NCBI RefSeq assembly: GCF_000372725.1
Contig: NW_005201176.1
Span: 57,505-117,218, forward strand
Origin: Emiliania huxleyi CCMP1516
Lineage: Eukaryota; Haptophyta; Isochrysidales; Noelaerhabdaceae
Length of the DNA: 59,714 bases
Direction: 5' to 3'
Shown: positions 41,574-51,440 of the stretch, in pieces
How the letters are laid out: every line of letters begins with the position of its first letter
How positions within the stretch are numbered: the stretch's first letter is position 1
Notes under the pieces: model-generated
The model's database searches: none
What the model was told of the DNA's origin: nothing
Seen by the model: the letters and a program-made list of their open reading frames with translations, nothing else
Position numbers and translations under genes: made by a program

Positions 41574-43536
41574 TCTCTCTCACAGCAGACAGGCTCGACA
41601 CAGGTGCGAACTGGCGCGTGCTAGCACTATCACAGGCACACCAGACCGGAGCCGCCTAAGCGACTCCGCACAAAACCTCTCCGTGTGCGGTGTGCCTACT
41701 CTCTGGACCCTGGGCCCCTGCCTGCTCAGATATGGCATATGTAGAGATACAGGACGATGACCTTTTTGTCCCGGCCAGCAAGGCGCCTATCTATCCTGGT
41801 GTACGGCGAGGACATTGCACTGTCTGAACTAGGTTGGGCTACTACTACGTTGCATTGGGCAGGTGCCAGGTCGGATCAACTCAGGTCAGAGATGAGATCG
41901 GACAGGTCGGGCGAATCTGGCAGGTCCACGAGGTCACATGTCGAGCAACTCTCCTGGTCTCCTTGAGTCACTTGCCAGTGCGTATGCGCTTCGACGATCG
42001 ATCCATCGAACCACCTGTCCGCGAGATGCCCGCACCGGACCCACATCTCATCGTGCAGCCCGCCAAGGTGCGCGAGATCGTCAACGCGCTCGTTGTTGAG
42101 GTTCAGAGAGAGCTGGTCGAACAACTCAAAGGACAACAGAGCGTCTTCTTCTTCTTCGTATGAACTCGAGGTGCAAGATGAAGGAACCGCAGCCTTCGCC
42201 TTCTTCTTCTTGGACATTGCGCGTTTGGCGGGCGGCGTGAGGTAGTTGGCGACGTCGGTGGGGGGGCCTTCGGGAGACTCAGCGCGCGCAGCAAGCGCAT
42301 AGATGGAGCTGCAGCCTGGAGGTGGACGGAAGCAGGCCGGGCTCGCAAAGCCAGCGGCGCCGCGGTTGCGTTTGGTTGGCGACTTGCAGGCCGGCGCCTC
42401 GATCGTTGACGCCGCCTCGACGGTCGTGATGACGGGGGAGTCCAAAAGGTCATTGGCGAAGGTGCCGTCAGGCACCTTAACGGTCGCGACGACGGGGTAG
42501 GGGAAGACAGGCTCCTCCATCGCAAAGGCACTTCGCTCCAAAAGGTCAGTGGCGAAGGTGCCGTCGTCGATGATCAGTGCGGGCAGGGAGCAGGATTTCG
42601 CCTCGTCGGCTGAGGTCTTGCCTGTGGCCTCCTCAGCCTTCCCCGTCCCGATGGGGTCCACCTCGGGTCTTGCGAGGGATGGCGACCGCTTCTGCCGCCG
42701 CTTCTCGCGACGCATCCTCGCATTCCATCTATTCTTGATGGCATTGTCCGTACGGCCGGGCAACAGCGTCGTCATCTTGGACCACTTGGTGCCCATCTCC
42801 TGCACAAGGTGCAAGATCAGCGCATCCTCCTCCACGGTCCATTCATCCTTGTTCACCCTCGGACAGAGCTGGTTGTGCCACCTACCAGCGGTGGTGGTGG
42901 TGGGGGGCGGCTCCGGGCTGGGAGGTTCTGGTGCTGGGCGGATAACTAGCCGTGCTGTGTGCCACGGGGCTCACACCTTTCGCGGCATTGCTTGCCAATC
43001 CTGCCAGGGAGGTGGGACGCGATTTTGCCCCACCGGTGCGAACCGAACCGCTGCACGAGCTCAAGGAGGCGGTCATCCTCGGCGGGCTGCCAAGGGCGTT
43101 TGGCCACGCGGAGGCCCCCCCCGGCAACATCCCTAGCAATATCCTCAGAAGCGTTCGCCTCGTGATCGGCCGTCTGCGTTCCACCAAGATGAGCCTCCAT
43201 CGGACAGATGACTACTGCGCCCCTTTGACTGACCGACTGACTTGAGCACTTGAGCACTGGATAGGGTCGATTCCGCGTGGTACGGGACCCCTCGATCGTC
43301 TCGCCCTCCCTCACTGGAGTGTTCATTTGGGGGGGGTCATAACAAACACGGTACAGGATCGACCGACTGACTCGATACTTTTGAGAAGGTCCCGGTGCCC
43401 AGCCCTAGCCCAGCTGCTTTGCCTTTGGGGGGGGTGAGGTAAGGCTCCGCGTTTCTTTTTGGCGACGCCTGGGTGTGAGGTTACCGACTTGAGCACTTGA
43501 GCACTTGATAGGTCGATTCCGCCTGGGTAGCAGCCT
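41574..43536 (-). repeat. Arm B of the 2-kb inverted segmental duplication
   Basis: Inverted near-identical copy of 18169-20147. The outer end stops at ...GTAGCAGCCT, inside the 3' flank of the Kelch gene copied in arm A; beyond it the sequences differ. Confidence 0.95.
41876..43200 (-). CDS. R2R3-type MYB transcription factor, copy B
   Basis: Exons 43200-42977 and 42881-41876, same structure as copy A. The C-terminal 326 residues are identical; R2 has QRFGSHRW instead of QRFGPHRW. Both copies are intact, so either may be expressed. Confidence 0.9.
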
Positions 43537-43702
43537 CATACTCATTTTGTAATCTTGAAAATGGGCTTGCCCAAGCCGGGTTGTTTTTTCTGTGTATACT
43601 CCTCAGGTATACTCCGCGTTTTTGGTATTGCAAAGACTACGGCCCAGCCGGTCGCGGCTCTCCCTTCCTCGTCAAAGCGGCGATCCATCCCCCACCGGGT
43701 CG

Positions 43703-44584
43703 TCATGTGAGGTGCAGCCCTCCGTCCACGGGAATGAAGGCGCCGGTGATGAGGCCCGTCTGCTCGGCGGCGAGGTAGGCGATGGTCTGCGCAATCTCGG
43801 ACGCGTCGGCCCAGCGGCGCATCGGCGAGCGCGAGAGCATCTTCTCGTCGAGCAGCTTCCTCCCCACCTCCATGTCGCCCCTCCCCATGCCGAGCCGCGC
43901 CTTGTCCCACTCCTTTGTGTCTGTGTAGCCCGGCGAGACGGCGTTGACGCAGAGGCCGCGGCCGGCGAGGCGGAGCGCGTACATGCGCACCAGCCACTCC
44001 ATCGTCGCCTTGGCCTGCCCCGGCATGTCGTAGTTCACGCGCGGTATCTGCATCGTGTTGCAGCCCGGGTTGCTCACGGCTACGATCCGGCCCTCACCGT
44101 CGGCCATGCGCGGGATGCACTCCTCGGCGAAGGCGATGAGCGCCTTTGGGTAGATCGACTGGTACTCGTCGTACATCGCAAAGGCGTCCTGCATGCTGCC
44201 GTCGAGGTGCGTGCTCAGCAGCCCCTCGTGGAAGAAGCCCGCCGCGTGCACAAAGCTCGCCACGCGGCCGTCCAGCTCGCCGTCGACCGCGGCGAAGACG
44301 GAGGCGACCGTCGTCTCGCGGCCCGCGTCGGTCGTCAGGTCGCCGCCGACCGTGACCACGCGCACGCCGTGGGCAGACTGCAGCTCCTCGGCGGCAGCCG
44401 CCGCCCGCGCGTCGTCGGCGCCGTACGCCAGGACGAGGTCGCTCCCGCGGGCGGCGAGGAGCCGCGCCGTGGCCAGGCCGATGCCACCGGTCCCGCCGGT
44501 GACCACAGCGACGCCGCGCCCGCCAGCTACGCTCCCCGCCCACAGGAGGAGCAGCGTGGCGCGCGCGCGGCGCGGTCGGGACAT
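43703..44584 (-). CDS. Short-chain dehydrogenase/reductase with Y-x6-K motif (293 aa)
   Basis: ATG at 44584; single exon. N-terminal hydrophobic stretch (ARATLLLLWAGSVAGG) could be a signal or anchor. The Rossmann motif is TGGTGGIGLATARLL (about residues 29-43). Further: HAAGFFHEG, VAVSNPGC, then NYDMPGQAKATMEWLVRMYA and NAVSPGYTDTKEW. The Tyr to Lys spacing is six residues, as in enoyl reductases of the FabI/InhA type, not the usual three; the glycine motif is the classical SDR one. Reaction unknown; NAD(P)H-dependent reduction expected. Confidence 0.8.
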   Translation of the reverse strand: MSRPRRARATLLLLWAGSVAGGRGVAVVTGGTGGIGLATARLLAARGSDLVLAYGADDARAAAAAEELQSAHGVRVVTVGGDLTTDAGRETTVASVFAAVDGELDGRVASFVHAAGFFHEGLLSTHLDGSMQDAFAMYDEYQSIYPKALIAFAEECIPRMADGEGRIVAVSNPGCNTMQIPRVNYDMPGQAKATMEWLVRMYALRLAGRGLCVNAVSPGYTDTKEWDKARLGMGRGDMEVGRKLLDEKMLSRSPMRRWADASEIAQTIAYLAAEQTGLITGAFIPVDGGLHLT

Positions 44585-45300
44585 CGACGATCAGGCACCC
44601 CAGGCACACAAAAAAGAATTTTACAATAAACTCCCTCGCACAAAAAAGAACATGCACAGCGAAGCGGAGTTTTAAAAACAAGAAGATCCCGCTCGTGCAG
44701 GACAGGATCCCGCTCGTGGGGACCCTGTCCTTAAACAAAATGAACTCGGGGGCACGGGACGCGGCACAAACGGGGCACAAACGCCAGGCTACAAAGACGG
44801 GGAGGCACGTAGTGACGCAGGGGAGTGGGTCCTTCTCCCACCCCTCGTTTGGCGTGCCCGTTTTATTTATTTATTTATTTAAAAACAAGAACCGAAAAGA
44901 ACAAGGAAAAGAAATCGCGGGTAAAGAATTTTAAACGCAAACTCAGACAAAAGAAAGGGATCTCCCATCCAACCAAACTCGATCGATCGATCTCTCCCCC
45001 GCGTCATGCCACCCACCTCCTCCCGGTCTAGGATCCACCTCCTCCCGGTCTAGGATCCACCTCCTCCCGGCCTAGGATGCTCACGCGACACCCCATGCGC
45101 TGGCCCTCGAGTTGGCCCCCCAGTCGGCGATCGCGCCGAGCGCCCGCAGCTTCGTTGCACGCGTGCTAGCACTATCACAGGCACACCCCAGGCACACAAA
45201 AAAGAATTTTAAACGCAAACTCAGACAAAAGAAAGGGATCTCCCATCCAACCAAACTCGATCGATCGATCTCTCCCCCGCGTCAGCTTGTTCTGTAGCAC
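44585..45300. repeat. Repeat-rich intergenic stretch
   Basis: It holds an 84-bp direct duplication (44923-45006 and 45201-45284), a 22-bp triplicate of CACCTCCTCCCGGTCTAGGA (about 45014-45080), three AAAAGAATTTTA sites, and GCTAGCACTATCACAGGCAC also seen in the MYB duplication flank. Confidence 0.8.
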
Positions 45301-45640
45301 GTCCGCCGCCTTCCGGAGGATCTCACGGACCCCCTTTCCGAACCCGCCGAACGATTCGAACAGCAGCAGCTGCACTTCGACGCCCTTGTCTTCCCTGGCG
45401 TAGCGATAGTCCCCGCCGTAGGACGGTATGCGGCGGTCGCCGCCCACCACCCTGCCCCCCCTGGTATGCCAGCGCCCGGTCCCTTGCCCTCTCTCGCCCT
45501 TGCTCTTCCTCTCCCCCTCCATGCCGCCCCCCCCGTACCCCTCCCCCTCCCCTCCCCCCCTCCTCCTCTCCCCCCCCCTCTCCCTCCCCCCCCCTCCCCC
45601 CCTCCCCCTCCTCGCAGTAGGGCCCATGCCCCATGACCAT
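45297..45640 (-). pseudogene. Retroelement-like ORF fragment, copy 2
   Basis: The minus frame reads RWHTRGGRVVGGDRRIPSYG, then VQLLLFESFGGFGKGVREIL and RKAADVLQNKL, then enters the 84-bp duplicate. Similar to 12880-13207. Too short for firm assignment; upstream is a purine-rich low-complexity run. Confidence 0.4.
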
Positions 45641-45809
45641 GTTCCGGTAGAATGATTCAGTGTTGCCGAAAGCGACAAAAGCGCCCTTCCGACCGTGCTC
45701 CCCGCTGCTGCTGAGGGGACAGACGACCTTGACGAGAATTCAACCGAGAGGGGCGAGCTGGGCGGTCTCTCAGAGTCTCTTCTCAGACGCGCAGCCAGGC
45801 CGGGTCCAA

Positions 45810-46152
45810 AATAGAGGTCACCTACTCGCTGCCCCCGGAGAGGGACGACGGGTATCGACGCGGCCCCAGCAAGGTGTACGCCAAGGTTCCCCAGGGGACC
45901 GTGGCGACGACCGTCGCCTCGGACTGGCTCGCAAACGAGCTGGCCGAGTATGGAGAGATTGATGCGGCATGCCGCGACAGATTTGTGATGCACCTGATGA
46001 CGGCCGCCGGCGCCTCGGCGCCGGCCGACGCCGTGTTCAGGTTCACAGCCGGCGAGGCGATGCAGACCTCTCGCCCGACCTCCGCGTCGGGCGAGGACGA
46101 CGACGAGGACACCGGCTCCGAGGAGTCTTCCGACGACAGGGCGTCCGACTAG
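45810..46152 (+). CDS. Acidic-tailed hypothetical exon, 5' end unresolved
   Basis: The frame reads KIEVTYSLPPERDDGYRRGP then VPQGTVATTVASDWLANELA, YGEIDAACRDRFVMHLMTAA and an acidic end (GEDDDEDTGSEESSDD). Composition is protein-like, but no start or family is recognised; an upstream acceptor near 45800 is possible. Confidence 0.4.
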
Positions 46153-46499
46153 CTGGCTTCACCCATATCTTACCCCTTCTGCCCCCCCCTCCTCCGACCC
46201 CCCAGGCTAGATGGAGTAGTCAGATGTAGATTCTGCCCCACACAGCCCCTTACCCCTTCACCCTCGCCTCACTGCTTGGTGTTTCTGAACACGTAGTCGT
46301 CCACGCTGTGGGGGTTGTGTGTGGGTCCTGTGTCTGGGAGGGAGGGAGTGGGGTGCAGGTTGCTCACCCACGGCACCGGGCCGGTGCTTGCACTTTGAAT
46401 GCCGTGGGGCTCCTGCCCGTGTCCGGGCGTGGAGATGCGAGGGTCGCCCCCCCTTGCCCCACCACTTTGTGTGTGTGGAGACGTTTACCTTACCTTACC
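46153..46499. other. Intergenic
   Basis: GTGTG-rich and TTACCTTACC repeats (46490-46504); no gene recognised. Confidence 0.5.
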
Positions 46500-46935
46500 T
46501 TACCTCTTCTCTGCAGCATGGGCTGCGTCTGCTACGCTAAGAGTCGCCTCGAGCGCCGCCATGACGTCGCCGAGCCCCGCTTGAACCGCCGCAAGGTTGG
46601 CATGCGCCGGCCACAGGTTTGGGTTCCCGCGTATAGCGGCGTCAAAGTGGTCGATCGCCGCGAGGACCTCGCCTCGACTCTCGAGCACCGCACGCCCGGC
46701 CGCGTACTCGCTGTTCGGCGAGAGCCCGCTCCACAGGAGCCCGCCCGGGAGACGCCCGAGCAGAGCCGCGCCGCTGTACGCAGCAGATTGCCGCGCGCGA
46801 GTTAGCATCACCACGGCCGTCGCTGGCTCGCCTTGCTCGAGCGCCAGCAGGCCGCTGCGCTCGAGGCGGGAGCCGCACAGCGAGAGAGCGGCCGGGAGAG
46901 ACACGGCGACTAGCAGCGATGCGACAACATGGCGA
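46500..46935 (-). CDS. Small TPR-like protein
   Basis: The minus frame ends TAA at 46500 and contains helix pairs LALEQGEPATAVVMLTRARQ and EYAAGRAVLESRGEVLAAID...NPNLWPAHANLAAVQAGLGD, the latter matching TPR consensus. Upstream residues (VVASLLVAVSLPAALSLC) look like a signal peptide, but no in-frame ATG is apparent, so the start may be spliced. Divergent from the RCC1 gene that follows. Confidence 0.5.
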
Positions 46936-47040
46936 CGGAGAGCGAAGACGGGCCATGGCGGCGGCGCGCTTTCTTTTTGCGCAGCGGTGAACGAGCGCGC
47001 ATGGTGCGAAAAAAGAAAAAGACATTTTCACGCCGCCGCC

Positions 47041-48615
47041 ATTACTCCCTCGCCAGACACGCCGCCGCCCGCCCGCCTCCTCGACCTCCCCAGGGAGCTC
47101 CTCGTGCGAGCCCTCTCTCGCTGCGACCCCCCCGACATCGCTCGCGCCGCGGCCGTCTCGCTGCTCTTCCACGCCTCACTCGCGGAGGACGGCATCCGCT
47201 TGTGGGCGCAGGAGCGCGGCTTCGAGCTGCCGGCGCTGCCAGAGAGCGAGGGCTGCGCCGTGCGGTGGCTGTGCTATTCGGCGCTGCTGCGCGCGTCCAA
47301 CCCGCCGGCGAGGCTGGCGGTAGGCTATCGGCACAGCCTCTTCATTGACGGCGAGGGGCGGCTCTCGTCGTGCGGCTCAGCGTATGTCGAGCCAGGGCTC
47401 CTCGGGCACGGTGAGGGCGTGAGGCGGCTCAACACGCCGACGCGTCTCCCGTCAACCCTGGGAGGCGAGCGCGCCGTGAGCGTGTCGGCAAGCGCACTCC
47501 ACAGCCTGGCCCTCACCACCGACGGCGCTGCCTGGAGCTGGGGCGATGGAGTTGGCCAGCTGGGCCACGGTGACGAGCAGACCCAGAAGATCGAGGCCTT
47601 GGCTGGGCAGCGCGTCGTCGCTGTGACGGCAGCTGACCAGCACAGCCTCGCCATCACCGCCGACGGAGCCGTTTGGAGCTGGGGCAATGGACGTTTTGGC
47701 CAGTTGGGCCACGGCGACAAGCAAAACCAGCTGCTGCCAAAGAAGGCTGAGGCATTCGCGGCGCATCGCGCCATCGCTGTGTCGGTTGGAGGCAGCCACA
47801 GCCTCGCCCTCACCGCCGACGGCGCTGTCTGGAGCTGGGGCAGTGGAACCCTCGGCCGGTTGGGCCACGGCGACCAGCAGCACCAGCTGCTGCCGAAGAA
47901 GATCGAGGCGTTGGCGGGAAGGCGCGTCGTCGCTGTGTCGGCTGGACGCGTCCGCAACCTCGCCCTCACCGCCGACGGCGCCGTCTGGAGCTGGGGCAGT
48001 GGACTCTTTGGCCGGCTGGGCCACGGCGACACGCAGGACCAGCTGCTGCCCAAGAAGATCGAGGCCTTTGCTGGCCAGCGCGTCGTCGCTGTCTCGGCTG
48101 GAGCCCGCCACAGCCTCATCCTCACCGCCGACGGCGCCCTCTGGAGCTGGGGCGATGGAAGCTTTGGCAAGCTCGGCCACGGCGACCGGCAGAGCCAGCT
48201 GCTGCCCAAGAAGATCGAGGCCTTTGCTGGCCAGCGCGTCGTCGCTGTCTCGGCGGGATGTCTGCACAACCTCGCCCTCACCACCGACGGCGCTGTATGG
48301 AGCTGGGGCGATGGAGACTATGGCAGGCTGGGCCACGGCGACGAGCAGCGCCAGCTGCTGCCCAAGAAGATTGAGGCCTTGGCTGGCCAGCGCGTCGTCG
48401 CTCTGTCGACTGGAGATGGCCACAGCCTCGCCATCACCGACGATGGCGCTGTCTGGAGCTGGGGCAGTGGACGCGATGGCCAGCTAGGCCACCGCGACCG
48501 GGAGCGCCAGCTCGAGCCCAAGAAGATCGAGGTGTGGGCAAGCCGGCCGCCCACGCCTGCTTCCTCTGACGGAGAGGACAGCAGCGAGGGAGACGACATC
48601 GATTCGGACGAGTAG
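47041..48615 (+). CDS. F-box-like / RCC1-repeat protein, third paralogue, start unresolved
   Basis: From 47041 the protein matches the 5769-7274 paralogue: TPSPDTPPPARLLDLPREL (F-box-like), SLFIDGEGRLSSCG, then about eight RCC1 blades, ending in an acidic tail (SDGEDSSEGDDIDSDE) that the other copy lacks. The frame stays open upstream without ATG to 46597; an ATG at 46929 is in another frame, so a small exon or frameshift may exist. Blade order differs from the paralogue, consistent with repeated unit exchange. Confidence 0.8.
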   Translation: MTPSPDTPPPARLLDLPRELLVRALSRCDPPDIARAAAVSLLFHASLAEDGIRLWAQERGFELPALPESEGCAVRWLCYSALLRASNPPARLAVGYRHSLFIDGEGRLSSCGSAYVEPGLLGHGEGVRRLNTPTRLPSTLGGERAVSVSASALHSLALTTDGAAWSWGDGVGQLGHGDEQTQKIEALAGQRVVAVTAADQHSLAITADGAVWSWGNGRFGQLGHGDKQNQLLPKKAEAFAAHRAIAVSVGGSHSLALTADGAVWSWGSGTLGRLGHGDQQHQLLPKKIEALAGRRVVAVSAGRVRNLALTADGAVWSWGSGLFGRLGHGDTQDQLLPKKIEAFAGQRVVAVSAGARHSLILTADGALWSWGDGSFGKLGHGDRQSQLLPKKIEAFAGQRVVAVSAGCLHNLALTTDGAVWSWGDGDYGRLGHGDEQRQLLPKKIEALAGQRVVALSTGDGHSLAITDDGAVWSWGSGRDGQLGHRDRERQLEPKKIEVWASRPPTPASSDGEDSSEGDDIDSDE

Positions 48616-49080
48616 GAAGCAAGTCGGCATTTTGTCCCGCTGGTGCTGCGGCTTGCTTGCATCTTGCACTGCTGCACCTCCCAGAACCTTTATGTGAGAG
48701 AGGACAGGCGCACCCCCCCCCCCCACCACACACACACACCCAACCGACTACCATGGCGCAACCAACCCGAGACGAGACCTCGACCCGCACGCAGAGGTTC
48801 TAGACCACGCCGCCATGCCTCGGGATAGCGTGGGGCGCTGCTAGAACACGCCGCCATGCCTCGGGATAGCAGCGGCACGAGTTCTTTTTTTTTGAGTGCA
48901 CCTCGATCCTGTACCGTGTTTGTTATGACCCCCCCCAATGAACACACCAGTGAGGGAGGGCGAGACGATCGGAGGGGTCCCGTACCATGCGGAATCGACC
49001 CTATCAAGTGCTCAAGTGCTCAAGTAGATCTAGATCTTTCAATTGTGCAATGGCGTCCGCGGTCCCGAGATATTACGTAA
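48616..49080. repeat. Intergenic with R1 copy and a 40-bp tandem duplication
   Basis: CGCCGCCATGCCTCGGGATAGC occurs twice (48809 and 48849). A full R1 repeat lies at 48900-49024. Confidence 0.8.
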
Positions 49081-49599
49081 CAAAGGTTCTCTGGACGCTC
49101 CACAAACCCCATTGCCTTTGCTCTGGCAACGACCTTCCCTGCCAGCCTCACCTCCATCGGCAGAGGCGCCTTCGCCAGCTGCTCCTCGCTCGCCCATGTC
49201 ACCCTCCCAGCCGGCCTCACCTCCATCGGCGACGAAGCCTTCTTCGGCTGTTCCTCGCTCGTCTCCATCGACCTCCCTGCCAGCCTCACCTCCATCGGCG
49301 ATCACGCCTTCTCCTTCGCCCTCGCCCGCGTCACCTTCCCCGCCGGCCTCACCTCCATCGGCGACTGTGCCTTCTGCAACTGCTCCTCCCTCGCCTCTGT
49401 CACGCTGCCGCTGCCCGATGGCCTCTCGATTGGCGACGATGCCTTCTTCGACTGCCCCCTCAACGACGAGGCGAAAGCAGCAGTTCGGGCCATCAACTTT
49501 TGGGCGGTGCGCGGCTTCCGATCGACGCGCAGGGGCACGCCACACTGTGCCGGAGGGCATCACCCCTTCATGAACGCGCTTATGATCGAGGTACGGTAA
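49081..49599 (+). pseudogene. BspA-type leucine-rich repeat fragment
   Basis: Open frame after a stop at 49078, no ATG. Four to five units of the LRR_5 form: LPASLTSIGRGAFASCSSLA, VTLPAGLTSIGDEAFFGCSS, IDLPASLTSIGDHAF, VTFPAGLTSIGDCAFCNCSS. It ends ...FMNALMIEV at TAA 49597-49599. With R1 directly upstream it is probably a 5'-truncated gene, or an internal exon (GAG|GTACGG could be a donor). Confidence 0.7.
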
Positions 49600-49768
49600 T
49601 ATGATATTATTAGTACCGGTACTCGTGCCGACGAAAATGGTGTTACTCATCGCAAAGGCCATAACCCGGACACCAGAGACCACGCTATGCCTATGGGACG
49701 CGCGCAGCTTGCTTTTGCTCGGCAACATATGCGCCATGCAAAAGAATTCTTAGTACTTAGGAAACCTG

Positions 49769-51139
49769 TCAGCGGTGTGGGCAGTCGCCTGGGGGCACTC
49801 CCAGTGAATTGGTGAAGGCGTCGCACGTGACTGCGCTCGTGTTGCTGGCCATAATGATCTCAGCTTCTTCGTGCACGACTGATTCATTGTGTGCAGGTGC
49901 TGTCCACGTTGCTGCATAGACCGTGCGGGAGTGTAGAGCGTGAGGGTGGCGCTCAAGGTTGCCAAGCTCCCACAGAGGCGGGACCACACTCAAGCGATTA
50001 GCGACACCCCAACGAAGCAACGAAGTACAGTCAAACGTCGTAAATGGCATCAGCACTGGAGTCGGGACACTGGCCGACGCCAATTCCTGCTCTTTTGCCG
50101 ACACCACATATTCGGCCGTTGCATTTAGAGAGGCCGTCACATGGCCAGCATCAGACTGGCACGCCACAAGCGCCGCCCAGCTCGGCAGGGGGCCTGCAAG
50201 AGGTAGGCTAACTGCCTCATGCTTGTAGGCACGGCTCAACATCTGCTCGAAGATGCGCTCGTACGTCGCCGCAACCTTTACAGGATGCAACCACAGCACA
50301 TGAGGGCTCAAGTTTGGGTGAGTAAACTGGTGACCACTCAGCCGGGAGTGCCCACACGATCCGAGAGTAGCATCGAGTGTGCATTTACCCAAGGATACCA
50401 CGCCCGGATGCGCGAGGATGAGGACATTGGGAAGCCTCATGATGATAGGCCAGTAGTTGTTCATGAAGGATACCGACGGGAGCGCACCCAGCGTGCCATC
50501 GCAAATTCGCTTCGAGCGAGGGCCTTTGGCAGCGAGCAGTGCCCTCGTGGCAGTCCCGGAGAAGAGCACCCAATTCTCATCCGGATGGAAAGCCGCTGCT
50601 CCGTATTGACTTCGAAGTCGCGCGTGTTCCTCTAGCGTTGTGCTTGCGCCCCTCCAGACAGTCGCACCAAACATGAAGAAGGTCTTCTCGATGACCGGCT
50701 CGAGTAGCTTGCTCAGCCGTAGCATGCTGCGCACATTCAGGATGCCATCCGTGTCGAGCTTCAGCAAAAGCTTGGGAGTAAAATGCTCCATGGAGAAGGC
50801 GAGAGCCTCGAGCCACTGTGCACTCTCATCCAAGTTCAGAGCTGTTGCCCCTGGCCCCTTGTGTATCGAGCCCCCTGTGCAGCGTGTTGCATTCAGAGCC
50901 ACTACATCGTCGTCGTTGCGGAAATTGCTCAGCTTGATGGCTCGCTCTGTGAAGAAGCGGTGGCGTACCGCACGGCGTTCTTGAATGGGTGTGGCACAAG
51001 CGCCGCCGGAATGTAACAGGCCGAGCCATGTTCGATGCAGTAGCTCATAGACGGCTCGTGGGAATGTGGGGCCGAGGAAGAGCACGACCAACAGGTCGGT
51101 TTGGCCGCACCCATCACAGTTTGGCGCACCGCGGACCAT
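49769..51139 (-). CDS. GT31-like glycosyltransferase (about 456 aa)
   Basis: The ATG at 51139 begins MVRGAPNCDGCGQTDLLVVL. Early motif LFLGPTFPRAVYELLHRTWL fits the start of beta-1,3-glycosyltransferases; LLKLDTDGILNVRSML occupies the place of the DxD-type donor-binding motif (here LDTDG). Further: FFMFGATVWRGAS, FHPDENWVLFSGTATRALL. No transmembrane anchor is seen at the N-terminus, so an upstream exon may be missing. A Golgi sugar transferase is the likely role. Confidence 0.65.
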   Translation of the reverse strand: MVRGAPNCDGCGQTDLLVVLFLGPTFPRAVYELLHRTWLGLLHSGGACATPIQERRAVRHRFFTERAIKLSNFRNDDDVVALNATRCTGGSIHKGPGATALNLDESAQWLEALAFSMEHFTPKLLLKLDTDGILNVRSMLRLSKLLEPVIEKTFFMFGATVWRGASTTLEEHARLRSQYGAAAFHPDENWVLFSGTATRALLAAKGPRSKRICDGTLGALPSVSFMNNYWPIIMRLPNVLILAHPGVVSLGKCTLDATLGSCGHSRLSGHQFTHPNLSPHVLWLHPVKVAATYERIFEQMLSRAYKHEAVSLPLAGPLPSWAALVACQSDAGHVTASLNATAEYVVSAKEQELASASVPTPVLMPFTTFDCTSLLRWGVANRLSVVPPLWELGNLERHPHALHSRTVYAATWTAPAHNESVVHEEAEIIMASNTSAVTCDAFTNSLGVPPGDCPHR

Positions 51140-51193
51140 ATTCAAGGGCAGTTCCGCCGACACTTCACCTACCTAGGTACCGGAGTTTTTGTT

Positions 51194-51394
51194 TGAGCAC
51201 TTGAGCACTGGACCACTGGATAGGGTCGATTCCGCATGGTACGGGACCCCTCGATCGTCTCGCCCTCCCTCACTGGTGTGTTCATTGGGGGGGGTCATAA
51301 CAAACACGGTGCAGGATCGAGGTGCACGCTGCCGAAGCAGTGTCGTCCCCCCTCTCCCCGTCGGCGATGGCGGTGTGACCGATCGAGCGTAAGA
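51194..51394 (-). repeat. Dispersed repeat R1, long copy
   Basis: R1 core plus a 70-bp extension (GAGGTGCACGCTGCCGAAGC..., GGCGATGGCGGTGTGACCGA) that is shared with 56310-56383. Confidence 0.85.
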
Positions 51395-51440
51395 GAGCGC
51401 TAAGACGGACCGGTCGCCTCGCTCGAGCATCGCCACCGCC

